Origin: Ferrimonas balearica
GTDB lineage: Bacteria > Pseudomonadota > Gammaproteobacteria > Enterobacterales > Shewanellaceae
Length of the DNA: 64,000 bases
Assembly: GCF_019802055.1 (NCBI RefSeq)
Contig: NZ_JAHVHW010000011.1
Span: forward strand, 114,281-178,280
Direction of reading: 5' to 3'
The position numbers and the translations under genes are program-made. The notes below the pieces were generated by a model, which had not been told where the DNA came from, did not search any database, and worked only from the letters and a program-made list of their open reading frames with translations. Shown piece after piece: positions 26,898-35,449 of this stretch. Positions within the stretch are counted from its first letter, which is position 1. Every line of letters begins with the position of its first letter.

Positions 26898-27322
26898 CGG
26901 TACCACCGGCTCTCTCCCCCTACAACAGCGTCGGACTAGCATACGGAGAAGGCTGGTGGTGGTGCCGTGATCCAGGTGGGAAGTTCGACAGGACTAAGTT
27001 GTTGGCTATAAGCATATAGCCAAAGGGTATCAAACAGATGAATTACGTTAAATAATCTTTATTAATCAATCGGATGAAGTGTCATGGCGGGTCGGACTTA
27101 AAAAGACGGGCGATGACAGAAATTGATTGTTAACAACTTGTAACGATTGGAAAAAGTTCAATTTGATTAGGTGGTTAGCGTCATTATTTTGACTGTTCTA
27201 AACGGTGAGGGGGTTTTGCGTCAGGGAGGAACGGGCGCTAGCTTGTGATTCTGCGGTCAGATTGTCGGTCGGTAAGACCGGACTGCTCATCTCACAAAAA
27301 TGAAAAGTCATCAGGAGTGACA
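26898..27322. other. 425-bp AT-rich intergenic region
   Basis: The gap between the divergent ravA unit and the protease gene. It is clearly richer in A+T than the surrounding genes, particularly 27030-27200, and should hold promoters for both. A 22-bp palindrome is listed separately. No ORF of merit and no structural RNA were seen. Confidence 0.5.
27002..27023. promoter_or_regulatory. Palindrome TTGGCTAT-N6-ATAGCCAA
   Basis: A perfect 8-6-8 inverted repeat about 105 bp upstream of the zinc-ribbon gene start and 300 bp from the protease start. No T run follows, so a protein-binding operator is likelier than a terminator. Which regulator binds it is unknown. Confidence 0.35.
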
Positions 27323-28912
27323 ATGAGCATGAAATACCAGGGTTTGGCTTTGGCTGGCGTCGCGGCTGCGATGCTGATGAGCCCCACGGCAATGGCAGCG
27401 GAAGACGCCCGCTACATTGTTAAATATCAGCACGGCAAAGGGCAGGCGGTTCGTGCCCAGGTTCAATCGGCGAAAGGTAAGGTCAAACTGGACCTGCCTG
27501 GCCGGGCCGCGATGGCGGTTTCTCTCTCTCCCGCTGCCCTTAAGGCGATGCAGAATCACCCCAACGTCGAGTACGTTGAGGAAGACGTGAAGCGTTACCT
27601 GATGGCGGAAACCACCCCCTACGGCATTCCCATGGTGCAGGCTGACCAGCTCTCTGATGCGGCGGCCGGGAACACCAAGGTGTGCATCATCGACTCCGGT
27701 TACGACGGCGGCCATGAGGATCTGTTTCATGGCGCGGTAGTGAACGGAACCGACGATCCGGGCACCGGCAGCTGGAACACAGATGAAAACAGCCATGGTA
27801 CCCACGTTGCCGGCACCATCGCGGGTGTTGGTGGCAACGGTAAAGGCGTGGTGGGCGTGCTGCCCAGCGGCAACCTGAACCTGCATATCATCAAGGTATT
27901 TGGTGCGGATGGCTGGGCCTACTCCTCTGGTCTGGTGGCCGCACTGGACGCTTGTAAAGCGGCCAAAGGCAGCGAAAACATGGTGATCAACATGAGCCTG
28001 GGTGGCGACCGCAAGAGCCGCTTTGAAGAGCAGGCATTTGCGCAGGCTGACAGCGAGGGGATCCTCAGCATCGCTGCGGCGGGGAACGACGGCAACACCC
28101 GTCACTCCTATCCGGCCTCCTATGGCTCAGTGGTCTCTGTTGCGGCCATTGATGAGAACAAGGCGGTGGCCAGCTTCTCCCAGCAGACCGACCAGGTTGA
28201 ACTGGCGGGTCCCGGCGTTGGGGTGCTTTCTACCGTGCCGATGGGCACTGCCAGCATCGCCACTCTGAGTGTTGCCGGTACTGGTGTGGATGCCGCTGGC
28301 ATGGAGGGATCTCCTCAGGGCAGCGTTACCGGTGGTTTGGTGGACTGCGGCCTGGGTGAGTCTGCGTGTACCGCAGCGGCAGGCAACATCTGCCTGATCG
28401 CCCGCGGCAACATCTCCTTCTCCGATAAGGTCCTGGCTTGTCAGGCCGGTGGCGGCATCGGCGCCATCATCTACAACAATGAGCCGGGCCAGCTTTATGG
28501 CACGCTCGGTGGCGTGGCCACTAACATCCCTTCAGTCGGCGTCAGTGACACTGATGGTGCGGCTCTGATGGGTCAGTTGGGTGCCAGTGCGTCCATTGAT
28601 GTGATGGCCGATAACTACGCTTACTTTAACGGCACCTCCATGGCGACCCCGCACGTGGTGGGCGTAGCCGCTCTGGTATGGAGCCATCACGCCACCTGCA
28701 GCAACGCGGATATCCGTGCGGCTCTGGCGGCAACCGCTGAAGATTTGGGCGCAGCGGGCCGTGACAATGCCTATGGCCACGGTCTGGTTCAGGCCAAAGC
28801 GGCCAGCGACCACCTGGCAGCCAACGGCTGTGGCGGTGGTGACAATGGCGGTGGCGGTAACGGTGGCGGCGGCAACGGCGGCGGTAAGCCGGACAAGGGC
28901 CCCAAGCGCTAA
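27323..28912 (+). CDS. Secreted subtilisin-like serine protease (S8) with PA insertion
   Basis: A 529-residue exported protease. Signal peptide (1-25), an I9-type propeptide (ARYIVKYQ to VEYVEEDV), then the S8 domain with Asp in IIDSGYDGGH (near residue 123), His in SHGTHVAGT (near 157) and Ser in NGTSMATPHV (near 439). Between His and Ser lies a protease-associated (PA)-like insertion, about residues 320-420 (CLIARGNISFSDKV, GAIIYNNEPG). A Gly/Asn-rich repeat tail and a basic end (GGKPDKGPKR) close the protein. ATG 27323 follows AGGAGTG. Likely extracellular nutrient protease. Confidence 0.9.
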   Translation: MSMKYQGLALAGVAAAMLMSPTAMAAEDARYIVKYQHGKGQAVRAQVQSAKGKVKLDLPGRAAMAVSLSPAALKAMQNHPNVEYVEEDVKRYLMAETTPYGIPMVQADQLSDAAAGNTKVCIIDSGYDGGHEDLFHGAVVNGTDDPGTGSWNTDENSHGTHVAGTIAGVGGNGKGVVGVLPSGNLNLHIIKVFGADGWAYSSGLVAALDACKAAKGSENMVINMSLGGDRKSRFEEQAFAQADSEGILSIAAAGNDGNTRHSYPASYGSVVSVAAIDENKAVASFSQQTDQVELAGPGVGVLSTVPMGTASIATLSVAGTGVDAAGMEGSPQGSVTGGLVDCGLGESACTAAAGNICLIARGNISFSDKVLACQAGGGIGAIIYNNEPGQLYGTLGGVATNIPSVGVSDTDGAALMGQLGASASIDVMADNYAYFNGTSMATPHVVGVAALVWSHHATCSNADIRAALAATAEDLGAAGRDNAYGHGLVQAKAASDHLAANGCGGGDNGGGGNGGGGNGGGKPDKGPKR

Positions 28913-28924
28913 CATAAGAACGAT

Positions 28925-28953
28925 AAAGCCCCGGCCATGGCCGGGGCTTTTTT
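28925..28953 (+). terminator. Intrinsic terminator of the protease gene
   Basis: AAAGCCCCGGCC / GGCCGGGGCTTT palindrome with a T6 run, 12 bp after the stop codon. Confidence 0.9.
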
Positions 28954-28995
28954 CGGTCTGGTATCAGGGTGTTCTTGCTCGGGTGAGAGACAAAC

Positions 28996-29021
28996 AAAAA
29001 CCGGCCAATTGGCCGGTTTTT
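28996..29021 (-). terminator. Intrinsic terminator of accC
   Basis: AAAAACCGGCC / GGCCGGTTTTT palindrome, 24 bp beyond the accC stop on the minus strand. Confidence 0.85.
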
Positions 29022-29045
29022 AAGTTCAGCAATGCAGGCGCACGC

Positions 29046-30392
29046 TTACTTCTCTGCTTCGAGCTTCTTCTCCAGATAGTGGATGTTGGTCCCACCGTTC
29101 TGGAAGTTCTCGTCAGCCATGATGCGCTGCTGCAGCGGCACGTTGGTCTTGATGCCGTCGACCACCAGCTCCTGCAGGGCATTGCGCATGCGGGCGATGG
29201 CGATACCACGGTTCTCACCGTAGGTGATCAGCTTGCCGATCATGGAGTCGTAGTGCGGCGGTACACGGTAGCCAGCGTAGATGTGGCTGTCCCAACGGAT
29301 CCCCATGCCACCGGGCGGGTGGAAGTGGGTGATGGTCCCCGGAGAGGGGATAAAGTTGTTGGGGTCTTCCGCGTTGATACGACACTCGATGGCGTGACCA
29401 CGGATCACGACCTGCTCCTGGGTGATGGACAGGGGCTGGCCAGCGGCGATGCGCAGCTGCTCCTTAATCAGGTCAACGCCGGTTACCATCTCAGTCACCG
29501 GATGCTCCACCTGAATACGGGTGTTCATTTCGATAAAGTAGAACTCGCCGTTTTCATAAAGGAACTCGAAGGTACCGGCACCACGGTAGCCAATCTCCAC
29601 ACAGGCTTTGGCACAGCGCTCACCGATAAACTTACGCATCTCTTCAGTGATGCCCGGCGCCGGAGCTTCTTCCACCACTTTCTGGTGACGACGCTGCATG
29701 GAGCAGTCGCGCTCACCCAGGTGGATGGCGTTGCCCTGACCGTCTGCCAGAACCTGCACCTCAACGTGGCGCGGGTTCTCCAGGAATTTCTCCATGTAGA
29801 CGGTATCGTTGCCGAAGGCGGCACCGGCTTCCGCTTTGGTCAGCTCGATGGACTTCAACAATTCGGCTTCGTTGCGCACAACGCGCATACCGCGACCACC
29901 ACCGCCACCGGCGGCTTTGATGATCACCGGGTAACCGATGCGCTTGGCAATTTGTACGTTGCGCTGGTTGTCTTCGGTCAGCGGGCCATCGGAACCCGGT
30001 ACACAGGGTACACCGGCTTTCTTCATGGCGCTGATCGCGGACACCTTGTCGCCCATCAGGCGAATCACATCGGCGGTAGGGCCGATAAAGATGAAACCGC
30101 TCTTTTCCACCTGCTCGGCAAAATCGGCATTCTCTGCGAGGAAGCCGTAGCCCGGGTGGATGGCGATGGCGTCAGTGACCTCAGCCGCGGCGATGATCGC
30201 CGGGATGTTGAGGTAGCTGTCTGTCGCCGGTGCCTTGCCGATGCAGATGGTCTCATCAGCCAGCAGTACGTGTTTCAGTTCCCGATCGGCGGTGGAGTGC
30301 ACCGCTACGGTCTTGATCCCCAATTCGCGGCAGGCGCGGAGAATCCGCAAGGCAATTTCGCCGCGATTGGCGATCACCACTTTATCCAACAT
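29046..30392 (-). CDS. accC: Biotin carboxylase subunit of acetyl-CoA carboxylase
   Basis: A 448-residue enzyme that carboxylates the biotin on AccB using ATP and bicarbonate, the first step of fatty-acid synthesis. The ATP-grasp fold is clear: [17 protein letters not shown] at the start, the glycine-rich loop [13 protein letters not shown] near residue 165, and [16 protein letters not shown] near residue 288. The length matches E. coli AccC. It follows accB by 11 bp in the usual accBC operon, here led by aroQ. Confidence 0.96.
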   Translation of the reverse strand: MLDKVVIANRGEIALRILRACRELGIKTVAVHSTADRELKHVLLADETICIGKAPATDSYLNIPAIIAAAEVTDAIAIHPGYGFLAENADFAEQVEKSGFIFIGPTADVIRLMGDKVSAISAMKKAGVPCVPGSDGPLTEDNQRNVQIAKRIGYPVIIKAAGGGGGRGMRVVRNEAELLKSIELTKAEAGAAFGNDTVYMEKFLENPRHVEVQVLADGQGNAIHLGERDCSMQRRHQKVVEEAPAPGITEEMRKFIGERCAKACVEIGYRGAGTFEFLYENGEFYFIEMNTRIQVEHPVTEMVTGVDLIKEQLRIAAGQPLSITQEQVVIRGHAIECRINAEDPNNFIPSPGTITHFHPPGGMGIRWDSHIYAGYRVPPHYDSMIGKLITYGENRGIAIARMRNALQELVVDGIKTNVPLQQRIMADENFQNGGTNIHYLEKKLEAEK

Positions 30393-30403
30393 GGTGGCCT
30401 TCC

Positions 30404-30862
30404 TTACTCGATGATGAACAGGGGCTCGTCAAACTCGATGGGATCGCCGTTTTCCGCCAGGATGGCTTTGACGACACCGGCTTTGTCCGCTTCGATCTGG
30501 TTCATCATCTTCATCGCTTCGATGATGCACAGGGTGTCGCCTACGTTCACGGTGTCACCCACCTCAACGAACGGCTTGGCACCCGGAGTCGGAGCGCGGT
30601 AGAAGGAACCGACCATCGGGGAGCGAACCTGATGGCCAGCCGGCACGTCGCTGCCAGCGTCAGCCGCCGGGGCAGCAGCGGTCGCGGCAGCAACCGGAGC
30701 TACCGGAGCAACCGGAGCCGGAGCCGCGTAGGCCATCGGAGCCGGAGCAGCGGTGCTGGTGCTGGCGATGCGTACGCTTTCTTCGCCTTCAGTGATCTCC
30801 AGTTCGGCGATGCCGGATTCCTGAACCAGTTCAATCAGTTTTTTAATTTTGCGAATGTCCAT
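30404..30862 (-). CDS. accB: Biotin carboxyl carrier protein
   Basis: A 152-residue carrier. [23 protein letters not shown] leads into an Ala/Pro-rich flexible linker (about residues 35-70), then the biotinyl domain with the acceptor lysine in EAMKMMNQI near residue 118. The arrangement and length are standard. It starts 8 bp after aroQ on the same strand. Confidence 0.96.
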   Translation of the reverse strand: MDIRKIKKLIELVQESGIAELEITEGEESVRIASTSTAAPAPMAYAAPAPVAPVAPVAAATAAAPAADAGSDVPAGHQVRSPMVGSFYRAPTPGAKPFVEVGDTVNVGDTLCIIEAMKMMNQIEADKAGVVKAILAENGDPIEFDEPLFIIE

Positions 30863-30870
30863 GGTGGCGC

Positions 30871-31335
30871 TCAGTCCTGTTTTAAATCAGATGCTTGCCG
30901 TTTAAGAAAAGCGAGGGCGGCGTCCAGGGCGTAACGGTAACCGTCAGCTCCCAGGCCGCAGATCACCCCGATGGCCACGTCAGAAAAGTAGGAAGTGTGA
31001 CGAAACGACTCCCGGGCGTGGACGTTGGAAAGGTGAACCTCGATAAAGGGTTTGGCGACACCGAGCAGGGCATCCCGCAAGGCGACGCTGGTGTGGGTAT
31101 ATGCAGCGGGGTTGATGATGACGAAATCCGCATCGCTTTGATGGATCGCGTCGACGAGCTCCCCTTCATGGTTGCTCTGTACATGGGTCAGGGAGGCACC
31201 AGCCTGTTCGGCTTGCTGGCGCAGCGTGTCGACAATGGCGCCCAGAGTCTGGTGACCATAGTGGCCCGGCTCGCGCTGACCCAGCAGGTTCAGGTTGGGC
31301 CCGTTGACCAATAGAATCCGGAAATTGTTCGACAT
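30871..31335 (-). CDS. aroQ: Type II 3-dehydroquinate dehydratase
   Basis: A 154-residue shikimate-pathway enzyme that dehydrates 3-dehydroquinate. Seen: [20 protein letters not shown], with the catalytic Tyr, then [27 protein letters not shown] and [17 protein letters not shown] with the active-site His and Arg. ATG 31335 follows GGGAGC at good spacing; an upstream in-frame extension is rejected. First gene of aroQ-accB-accC, the standard gammaproteobacterial order. Confidence 0.95.
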   Translation of the reverse strand: MSNNFRILLVNGPNLNLLGQREPGHYGHQTLGAIVDTLRQQAEQAGASLTHVQSNHEGELVDAIHQSDADFVIINPAAYTHTSVALRDALLGVAKPFIEVHLSNVHARESFRHTSYFSDVAIGVICGLGADGYRYALDAALAFLKRQASDLKQD

Positions 31336-31502
31336 ATTGCTCCCATCCGCAGCGATATTACCGGGAAAAGGCGACCATTTGACGAGGCGTCTAAAGTCTG
31401 ACCAGTAGTTCCCGATTTCCCGTACTTGGACGGCTATTATAACGACATAGCCGGATATAGCAGCATAATACTGGTCTAATCTCAGCAAAATCGGACCAGT
31501 GT

Positions 31503-31928
31503 TCAGTCCGACGATCCCGGTTTGCTCTGTCGAAGCTTTTTGGTCTGTCCTTGGCGCTTTTTAGCGTCCAATCGACGCTTTTGTGAGGCTTTGGTGGGTT
31601 TGGTGGCGATCCGCGTTCTCTGCACCACCATGGCGGCATCGATCATCGACTTGAGGCGGGCAAGCGCATCCTGGCGGTTCATCTCCTGGGAGCGGTATTG
31701 CTGTGCCTTGATGATGATTTTGCCCCCGGGGGTGAGATTGGGGTGAGGGCGGGAGAGGATCCGTTGTTTGTAGTAATCCGGCAGCGAGGGGGAGTGTTTC
31801 ACGTCGAAGATCAGCATGATGGCGGTGCTGGCCTTATTCACATGCTGTCCTCCGGGGCCGGATGCCCGGATCATCTGGAATTCGAGTTCGTGGGCGGGAA
31901 TAACCACCCGGTTGGAAAGCGTAAGCAT
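31503..31928 (-). CDS. arfB: Alternative ribosome-rescue hydrolase ArfB
   Basis: A 141-residue release-factor-like protein that frees stalled ribosomes by hydrolysing peptidyl-tRNA. The catalytic GGQ is in [14 protein letters not shown] near residues 25-27, and the C-terminal tail is Lys/Arg-rich ([20 protein letters not shown]), the part that enters the empty mRNA channel. Length and layout match E. coli YaeJ. It stands alone between aroQ and the DUF2057 gene. Confidence 0.92.
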   Translation of the reverse strand: MLTLSNRVVIPAHELEFQMIRASGPGGQHVNKASTAIMLIFDVKHSPSLPDYYKQRILSRPHPNLTPGGKIIIKAQQYRSQEMNRQDALARLKSMIDAAMVVQRTRIATKPTKASQKRRLDAKKRQGQTKKLRQSKPGSSD

Positions 31929-31959
31929 CCCGCCATGTTACTCGCTATGGCGGTCAGGT

Positions 31960-32367
31960 TCACCTGCTGAGAAGCGCATTGACCGCTTCGCTGAAACGGT
32001 AAGTCTCGTAGGGGACGGGCTGTTGCTGACTCAACAGCTCAAAGCGGGGTTGCTTGGCAAAGCGCCGAGCGGCGTCCAGTTCAGTAGGCAGTGTGGCCTG
32101 GATCCGGTAGTGCTGATCGGTGGCATTGAACACCAGATAAAGCGGTGCGGAAACCACCACTTCATGAAACTCTTTGTGGAACAGATAGGGGTTGGCGTAA
32201 CGCAGGGTCACTACCTGTTTGCCGGTGGTCAGACTCAACGACGCTTCATAGGGCGAAACGGGTTGCCCGTTCACGGCGGTGGCATAGAAACCTTCGGGCA
32301 GATGGAGTTCACCCGCCTGAGTCAGGCCGGTAAACAGAGCCAGCAGGGCAAAAGCCAGTGTGCGCAT
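31960..32367 (-). CDS. DUF2057 (YccT-like) exported protein, copy A
   Basis: A 135-residue protein with a signal peptide (MRTLAFALLALFTGLTQA) and the DUF2057 pattern LHLPEGFYATAVNGQPVSPYEASLSLTTGKQVVTLRY. Likely periplasmic or envelope-associated, with no known biochemical function. It is closely related to the gene at 32496, 128 bp upstream on the same strand, and the pair arose by tandem duplication; this copy has the more divergent C-terminal half. Confidence 0.8.
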   Translation of the reverse strand: MRTLAFALLALFTGLTQAGELHLPEGFYATAVNGQPVSPYEASLSLTTGKQVVTLRYANPYLFHKEFHEVVVSAPLYLVFNATDQHYRIQATLPTELDAARRFAKQPRFELLSQQQPVPYETYRFSEAVNALLSR

Positions 32368-32445
32368 AAGCGGCCTCCTTTATACCTGAAGTATATGCCC
32401 GACCTCTGTCATCGCTCCAATCCGGTGGGTTACAGGCCCGAAAAG

Positions 32446-32474
32446 AAAAAGCGACGCCGGAGCGTCGCTTTTCT
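32446..32474 (-). terminator. Intrinsic terminator of DUF2057 copy B
   Basis: AAGCGACGC / GCGTCGCTT stem with a T run on the minus strand, 22 bp beyond the copy B stop. It separates the two paralogues transcriptionally. Confidence 0.8.
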
Positions 32475-32495
32475 GGGGTCATCGGTAGTGCAGTC

Positions 32496-32882
32496 TTACA
32501 GAGACAGAGCCTTGTTGATGGCCTGGGTGTCGCTGTGCACCTCTACCGGTACAGATTGGTTGCGGCTGGTCAGAGCGATGGTGTCGCCACTCTTCTCAAT
32601 CTGGTAAGTGGCGCCGGTGGAGGCGTTAAATACCAGGTGCATCGGAGCAGATACCTTGTACTCGTTCAGTTCACGGCTGATGATGTTGTTTTCTTCGTAG
32701 CGAACGGTGACCACTTGCTTACCGGCGCCCAGCTGGATGCTATCGGCGTGGGTGGAAACGGCTTGGCCATTTACCGCAGTGGCGTAAAAGCCTTCAGGCA
32801 GCTCCAGCTGACCCGCATTAGCGGCAGCAGACAGAACCAGAGCAGAAGCCAGTGTGGTCAGAGTAGTGATGGTGTTGCGCAT
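32496..32882 (-). CDS. DUF2057 (YccT-like) exported protein, copy B
   Basis: A 128-residue paralogue of the protein at 31960. Signal peptide MRNTITTLTTLASALVLSAAANA, then LELPEGFYATAVNGQAVSTH, nearly identical to copy A over the first third, and VSAPMHLVFNASTG in both. AGAAGGAGATTC gives a strong ribosome site. It has its own terminator, so the two paralogues may be expressed differently. Function unknown. Confidence 0.8.
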   Translation of the reverse strand: MRNTITTLTTLASALVLSAAANAGQLELPEGFYATAVNGQAVSTHADSIQLGAGKQVVTVRYEENNIISRELNEYKVSAPMHLVFNASTGATYQIEKSGDTIALTSRNQSVPVEVHSDTQAINKALSL

Positions 32883-33358
32883 AGTGAATCTCCTTCTTAG
32901 TTACAGCGCCAGAAGGTTCATCGTTGGCCGGCGCCTGTCGATGACCCACTCAACTGCTGGGAGGCCCTTCCAGTTAGACCTTGTCCCGTGACCTTAGTGT
33001 TGTTATCAGGATGGTCACTGCAGCTGTGATAACTTTTTACCACTCCGTAACAGGAAAGTGAACTCGGCAGTGGATATGAGCTGCTGTTTAGGGGGTAATT
33101 CAGACAGATCATCTGTTTTGGATCAGTGGAATAGCGATCCTGTGTTTTTTTTCTGTTCGATCTCCTACCGCTTTGGTAGGGAAGCGGAAGAAAAAAGTGC
33201 AGATCCTCCAAATTTTAACAACACGGTAAGAAATTATTATCCTGTTCGGCTATGAGCCCGGTGTCATCTGGCGTTGGTACTTGTTGTGGCCGGTTGGCTC
33301 AGGTGAAACTGTCAACTTACCGAAACAGTTGGTGCTCAATCGGAGAGAGTCGGAAAGG
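32883..33358. other. 476-bp intergenic region, DUF2057 to patatin
   Basis: The divergent promoter region of DUF2057 copy B and the patatin-like gene. It contains T- and A-rich tracts near 33147-33153 and 33190-33196 flanking a 6-bp hairpin (CCTACC / GGTAGG, 33164-33180). No credible gene was found; short ORFs there lack ribosome sites and protein-like composition. Confidence 0.4.
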
Positions 33359-34393
33359 ATGTTACAGCTGGTAGTGGGGCCTCAGGCCCGGGAGCGGATC
33401 CTGAATGAAGGGCTTCATCCCGCGTTGTTCGATAAGGTGGTTGCGGCAAGTGGTGGACCGAAGTGGATCCCTCTGGCGGCGCTGGATCGCCATTTGCTTT
33501 ACCGTTTCTTCCCGTCGGGCCAGTCGTTATCGTTGTTGGGTACCTCATCAGGAGCCTGGCGCTGTGCCATGTTGTCTGACCCGGACGGCGAAGCCGCTCA
33601 TCGACGTCTTCAGCAGGGCTACATCCATCAGCGCTATGACCGGCCACCGACACCGGCAGAGGTGGATCAGGTGTGCGGCTCACTGCTGGCTCAGGCTGTG
33701 GCCGACGGTGCCGAGAGGATCTGTGGCAACCCTCATCGGCAGCTGAACGTGATTGTCTGCCGTGGGCGACACTTCAATCGCAGTGGCGCCCGCGCGAGTC
33801 AGCTAACGGGACTGATGGTGACCGCTCTGGCAAACCTGGCCAGCCGCCGTACTTTGCCGGTGAGTTGGGAGCGTGTGGTGGTCAGCAGTCAGGCGGACAC
33901 GCCATTTGCTGACATGCGGGATCTCCCCACCGAACTGGCCCAACTGACCTCAGAGAATCTGCTCCCTGTGCTGCTGGCTACCGGCAGTATCCCTCTGGTG
34001 CTTTCCGGCGTGCGCGGTATCCCCGGTTTGCCTGCAGGCCGTTACTTTGACGGTGGCGTTACGGATTACCATCTGGATCTGCCGGCGCTTAAGGAGGGCG
34101 GGCTGACTCTCTATCCCCATTTCTATCCCCATGCGGCTCCGGGCTGGTTTGACAAGCGTCTGCCCTGGCGCCGGGCCCGCGAGAACTTCGAGAAAGTGGC
34201 GATACTGGCGCCGGACCCCACCTTTATTGCCCGGCTGCCGGGCGGCAAGTTACCGGATCGGACCGACTTTAAACACCTCGATAGTGATCGTCGGATCCAG
34301 CATTGGAATCGAGCGGCAGAGCTGGGGGAGGCGCTGGTGGATACCTTTGAGCGTCTGGTTGCAGACCCGCTTCCCTACCTGCGTCCGCTTTAA
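33359..34393 (+). CDS. Patatin-like phospholipase
   Basis: About 344 residues. The patatin catalytic set is visible: an oxyanion-type loop ASGGPKW near residue 32, the nucleophile in GTSSGAW near residue 62, and the Asp of the dyad in FDGGVTDYH near residue 232. Such proteins hydrolyse acyl chains from membrane lipids. No signal peptide is evident. I use ATG 33359; an in-frame ATG at 33281 would add 26 residues of uncertain value. Single gene, ending 37 bp before a Fur box. Confidence 0.7.
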   Translation: MLQLVVGPQARERILNEGLHPALFDKVVAASGGPKWIPLAALDRHLLYRFFPSGQSLSLLGTSSGAWRCAMLSDPDGEAAHRRLQQGYIHQRYDRPPTPAEVDQVCGSLLAQAVADGAERICGNPHRQLNVIVCRGRHFNRSGARASQLTGLMVTALANLASRRTLPVSWERVVVSSQADTPFADMRDLPTELAQLTSENLLPVLLATGSIPLVLSGVRGIPGLPAGRYFDGGVTDYHLDLPALKEGGLTLYPHFYPHAAPGWFDKRLPWRRARENFEKVAILAPDPTFIARLPGGKLPDRTDFKHLDSDRRIQHWNRAAELGEALVDTFERLVADPLPYLRPL

Positions 34394-34430
34394 TCGATAA
34401 GGGCAAACGGGCGTTTCCTATTGCAACGCA

Positions 34431-34449
34431 AATGATAACGATTATCATT
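34431..34449. promoter_or_regulatory. Perfect 19-bp Fur box
   Basis: AATGATAA-CGA-TTATCATT is a perfect palindrome that closely fits the Fur consensus. It lies 27-45 bp upstream of the DUF2061 start codon, overlapping a weak -35/-10 pair (TTGCAA, TATCAT), so iron-loaded Fur would block transcription. Confidence 0.8.
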
Positions 34450-34475
34450 GGGTCATCAATCAGGAGGACGCCATC

Positions 34476-34679
34476 ATGCTCAAGACTTTCACTTTCGCCG
34501 TTATGCACTTTTCCATCGCTTTTGCTCTGGCCTATCTCATTACTGGCAGCATTGTGATCGGCGGTCTGTTGGCAGTGCTTGAGCCCATGGTGAACACCGT
34601 CGGCTACGTCATTCATGAGAAGGTGTGGAAGCGAATCGAACAACGACGCGATGACGACGCCATGGCCATTCCGGCCTGA
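34476..34679 (+). CDS. DUF2061 small membrane protein, Fur-controlled
   Basis: A 67-residue protein with two membrane helices (about residues 5-22 and 25-42) and the DUF2061 ending VGYVIHEKVWKRI. The function of the family is unknown. AGGAGG at 34461-34466 gives a strong ribosome site. A perfect Fur box sits just upstream, so it should be made only under iron limitation; a role in iron or metal handling at the inner membrane is therefore plausible but unproven. Confidence 0.8.
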   Translation: MLKTFTFAVMHFSIAFALAYLITGSIVIGGLLAVLEPMVNTVGYVIHEKVWKRIEQRRDDDAMAIPA

Positions 34680-34703
34680 TACGCCAACTCCATCGTCTCC
34701 TGC

Positions 34704-34737
34704 ACGGACCCGCGGAATGCGGGTCCGTCCTGTTTTT
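34704..34737 (+). terminator. Intrinsic terminator of the DUF2061 gene
   Basis: ACGGACCCGC / GCGGGTCCGT stem followed shortly by a T5 run. Confidence 0.8.
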
Positions 34738-34770
34738 GGCTCAGTTGTCCTGGGTTGAGGGCAATAAAAA

Positions 34771-35003
34771 AACGCCAGCGATGCTGGCGTTTTTGCGGAG
34801 GAGGACGATGAAAGACCAGAACCGACTCGGTCAGACAGGGTTGCTGTCTTGGTCTGGATTCAGACTCTCATACCCCAGGTTGTTAAAACCAACGGGTTAA
34901 GCCTATGGCGTTAATCGATTTTTCACCGGAACTTCAGAGCGTCTGTAATTCAGGGCGCCAGGGGCGGCTTTCAGTCCGGGCGGTTTGGTCAGCGACAAAC
35001 AAA
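34771..35003. repeat. Tandem structured repeat, unit A of four
   Basis: First unit of an unassigned array with a period near 226 bp. Order: terminator-like hairpin (CGCCAGC / GCTGGCG, 34773-34789), GGAGGAGGACGATGAAAGACC, a stem closing AGACCA (34813-34818) with TGGTCT (34850-34855) around an inner AGACAG/CTGTCT hairpin, the 17-mer TTCAGACTCTCATACCC (34859-34875), CCAACGGGT, then TTAATCGATTTTT. ATG 34808 opens a 30-codon ORF ending in TAA at 34900. Confidence 0.7.
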
Positions 35004-35229
35004 AACGCCAGCGAGGGAAGCGCCGGCGTTTTGCTTGGGGAGGATGATGATGAAAGACCAAGAACATCTTTGCAGGGAATGTTGGAGGGAGTGTTGGGAG
35101 AACCGCTCCTTCCGTTTGGTCTGAGTACAGACTCTCACAGCCTTGGATGTTAATACCAACGGGTAAAGGCTATGGGTCTAATCGATTTTCCAGTGGAACC
35201 TGGCGAGGGGCGATCGCCAGCCAAACAAA
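35004..35229. repeat. Tandem structured repeat, unit B of four
   Basis: Same layout as unit A: hairpin AACGCCAGCG / CGCCGGCGTT, GGGGAGGATGATGATGAAAGACC, closing stem AGACCAA (35055-35061) with TTGGTCT (35116-35122), CAGACTCTCACAG (35128-35140), ACCAACGGGT, and CTAATCGATTTT. ATG 35050 opens a 24-residue ORF that stops inside the 3' arm of the closing stem. Confidence 0.7.
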
Positions 35230-35449
35230 AACGCCAGCGTGGGAAGCGCTGGCGTTTTGCTTTGGGACGATGATGAAAGACCTGGACGAGTTTGCAGGGA
35301 GCGGCGCCGGATGGGAGGGCCAACGTCAGGGTGTCTGGGTCTGGTTTCTACCTTCTCACAGTGACAACCGCATCGGCCAACAGGTCTGCGCTATCGCTAT
35401 TATCGGAATTTCCTCAGCGACGGAATGCGCCTATTTGAAACCAAAAAAA
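35230..35449. repeat. Tandem structured repeat, unit C of four (divergent 3' part)
   Basis: Perfect hairpin AACGCCAGCG / CGCTGGCGTT (35230-35256), GGGACGATGATGAAAGACC, closing stem AGACC (35278-35282) with GGTCT (35338-35342). The CAGACTCTCA motif is largely lost and the last 90 bp no longer resemble units A and B. Confidence 0.6.

Noticed and set aside
35041..35060. Histidine-codon run on the minus strand (CATCATCATC) suggesting a his-operon leader peptide
   Set aside because: The run exists in three units but has no shared ATG or ribosome site upstream on that strand, and no histidine genes lie downstream.
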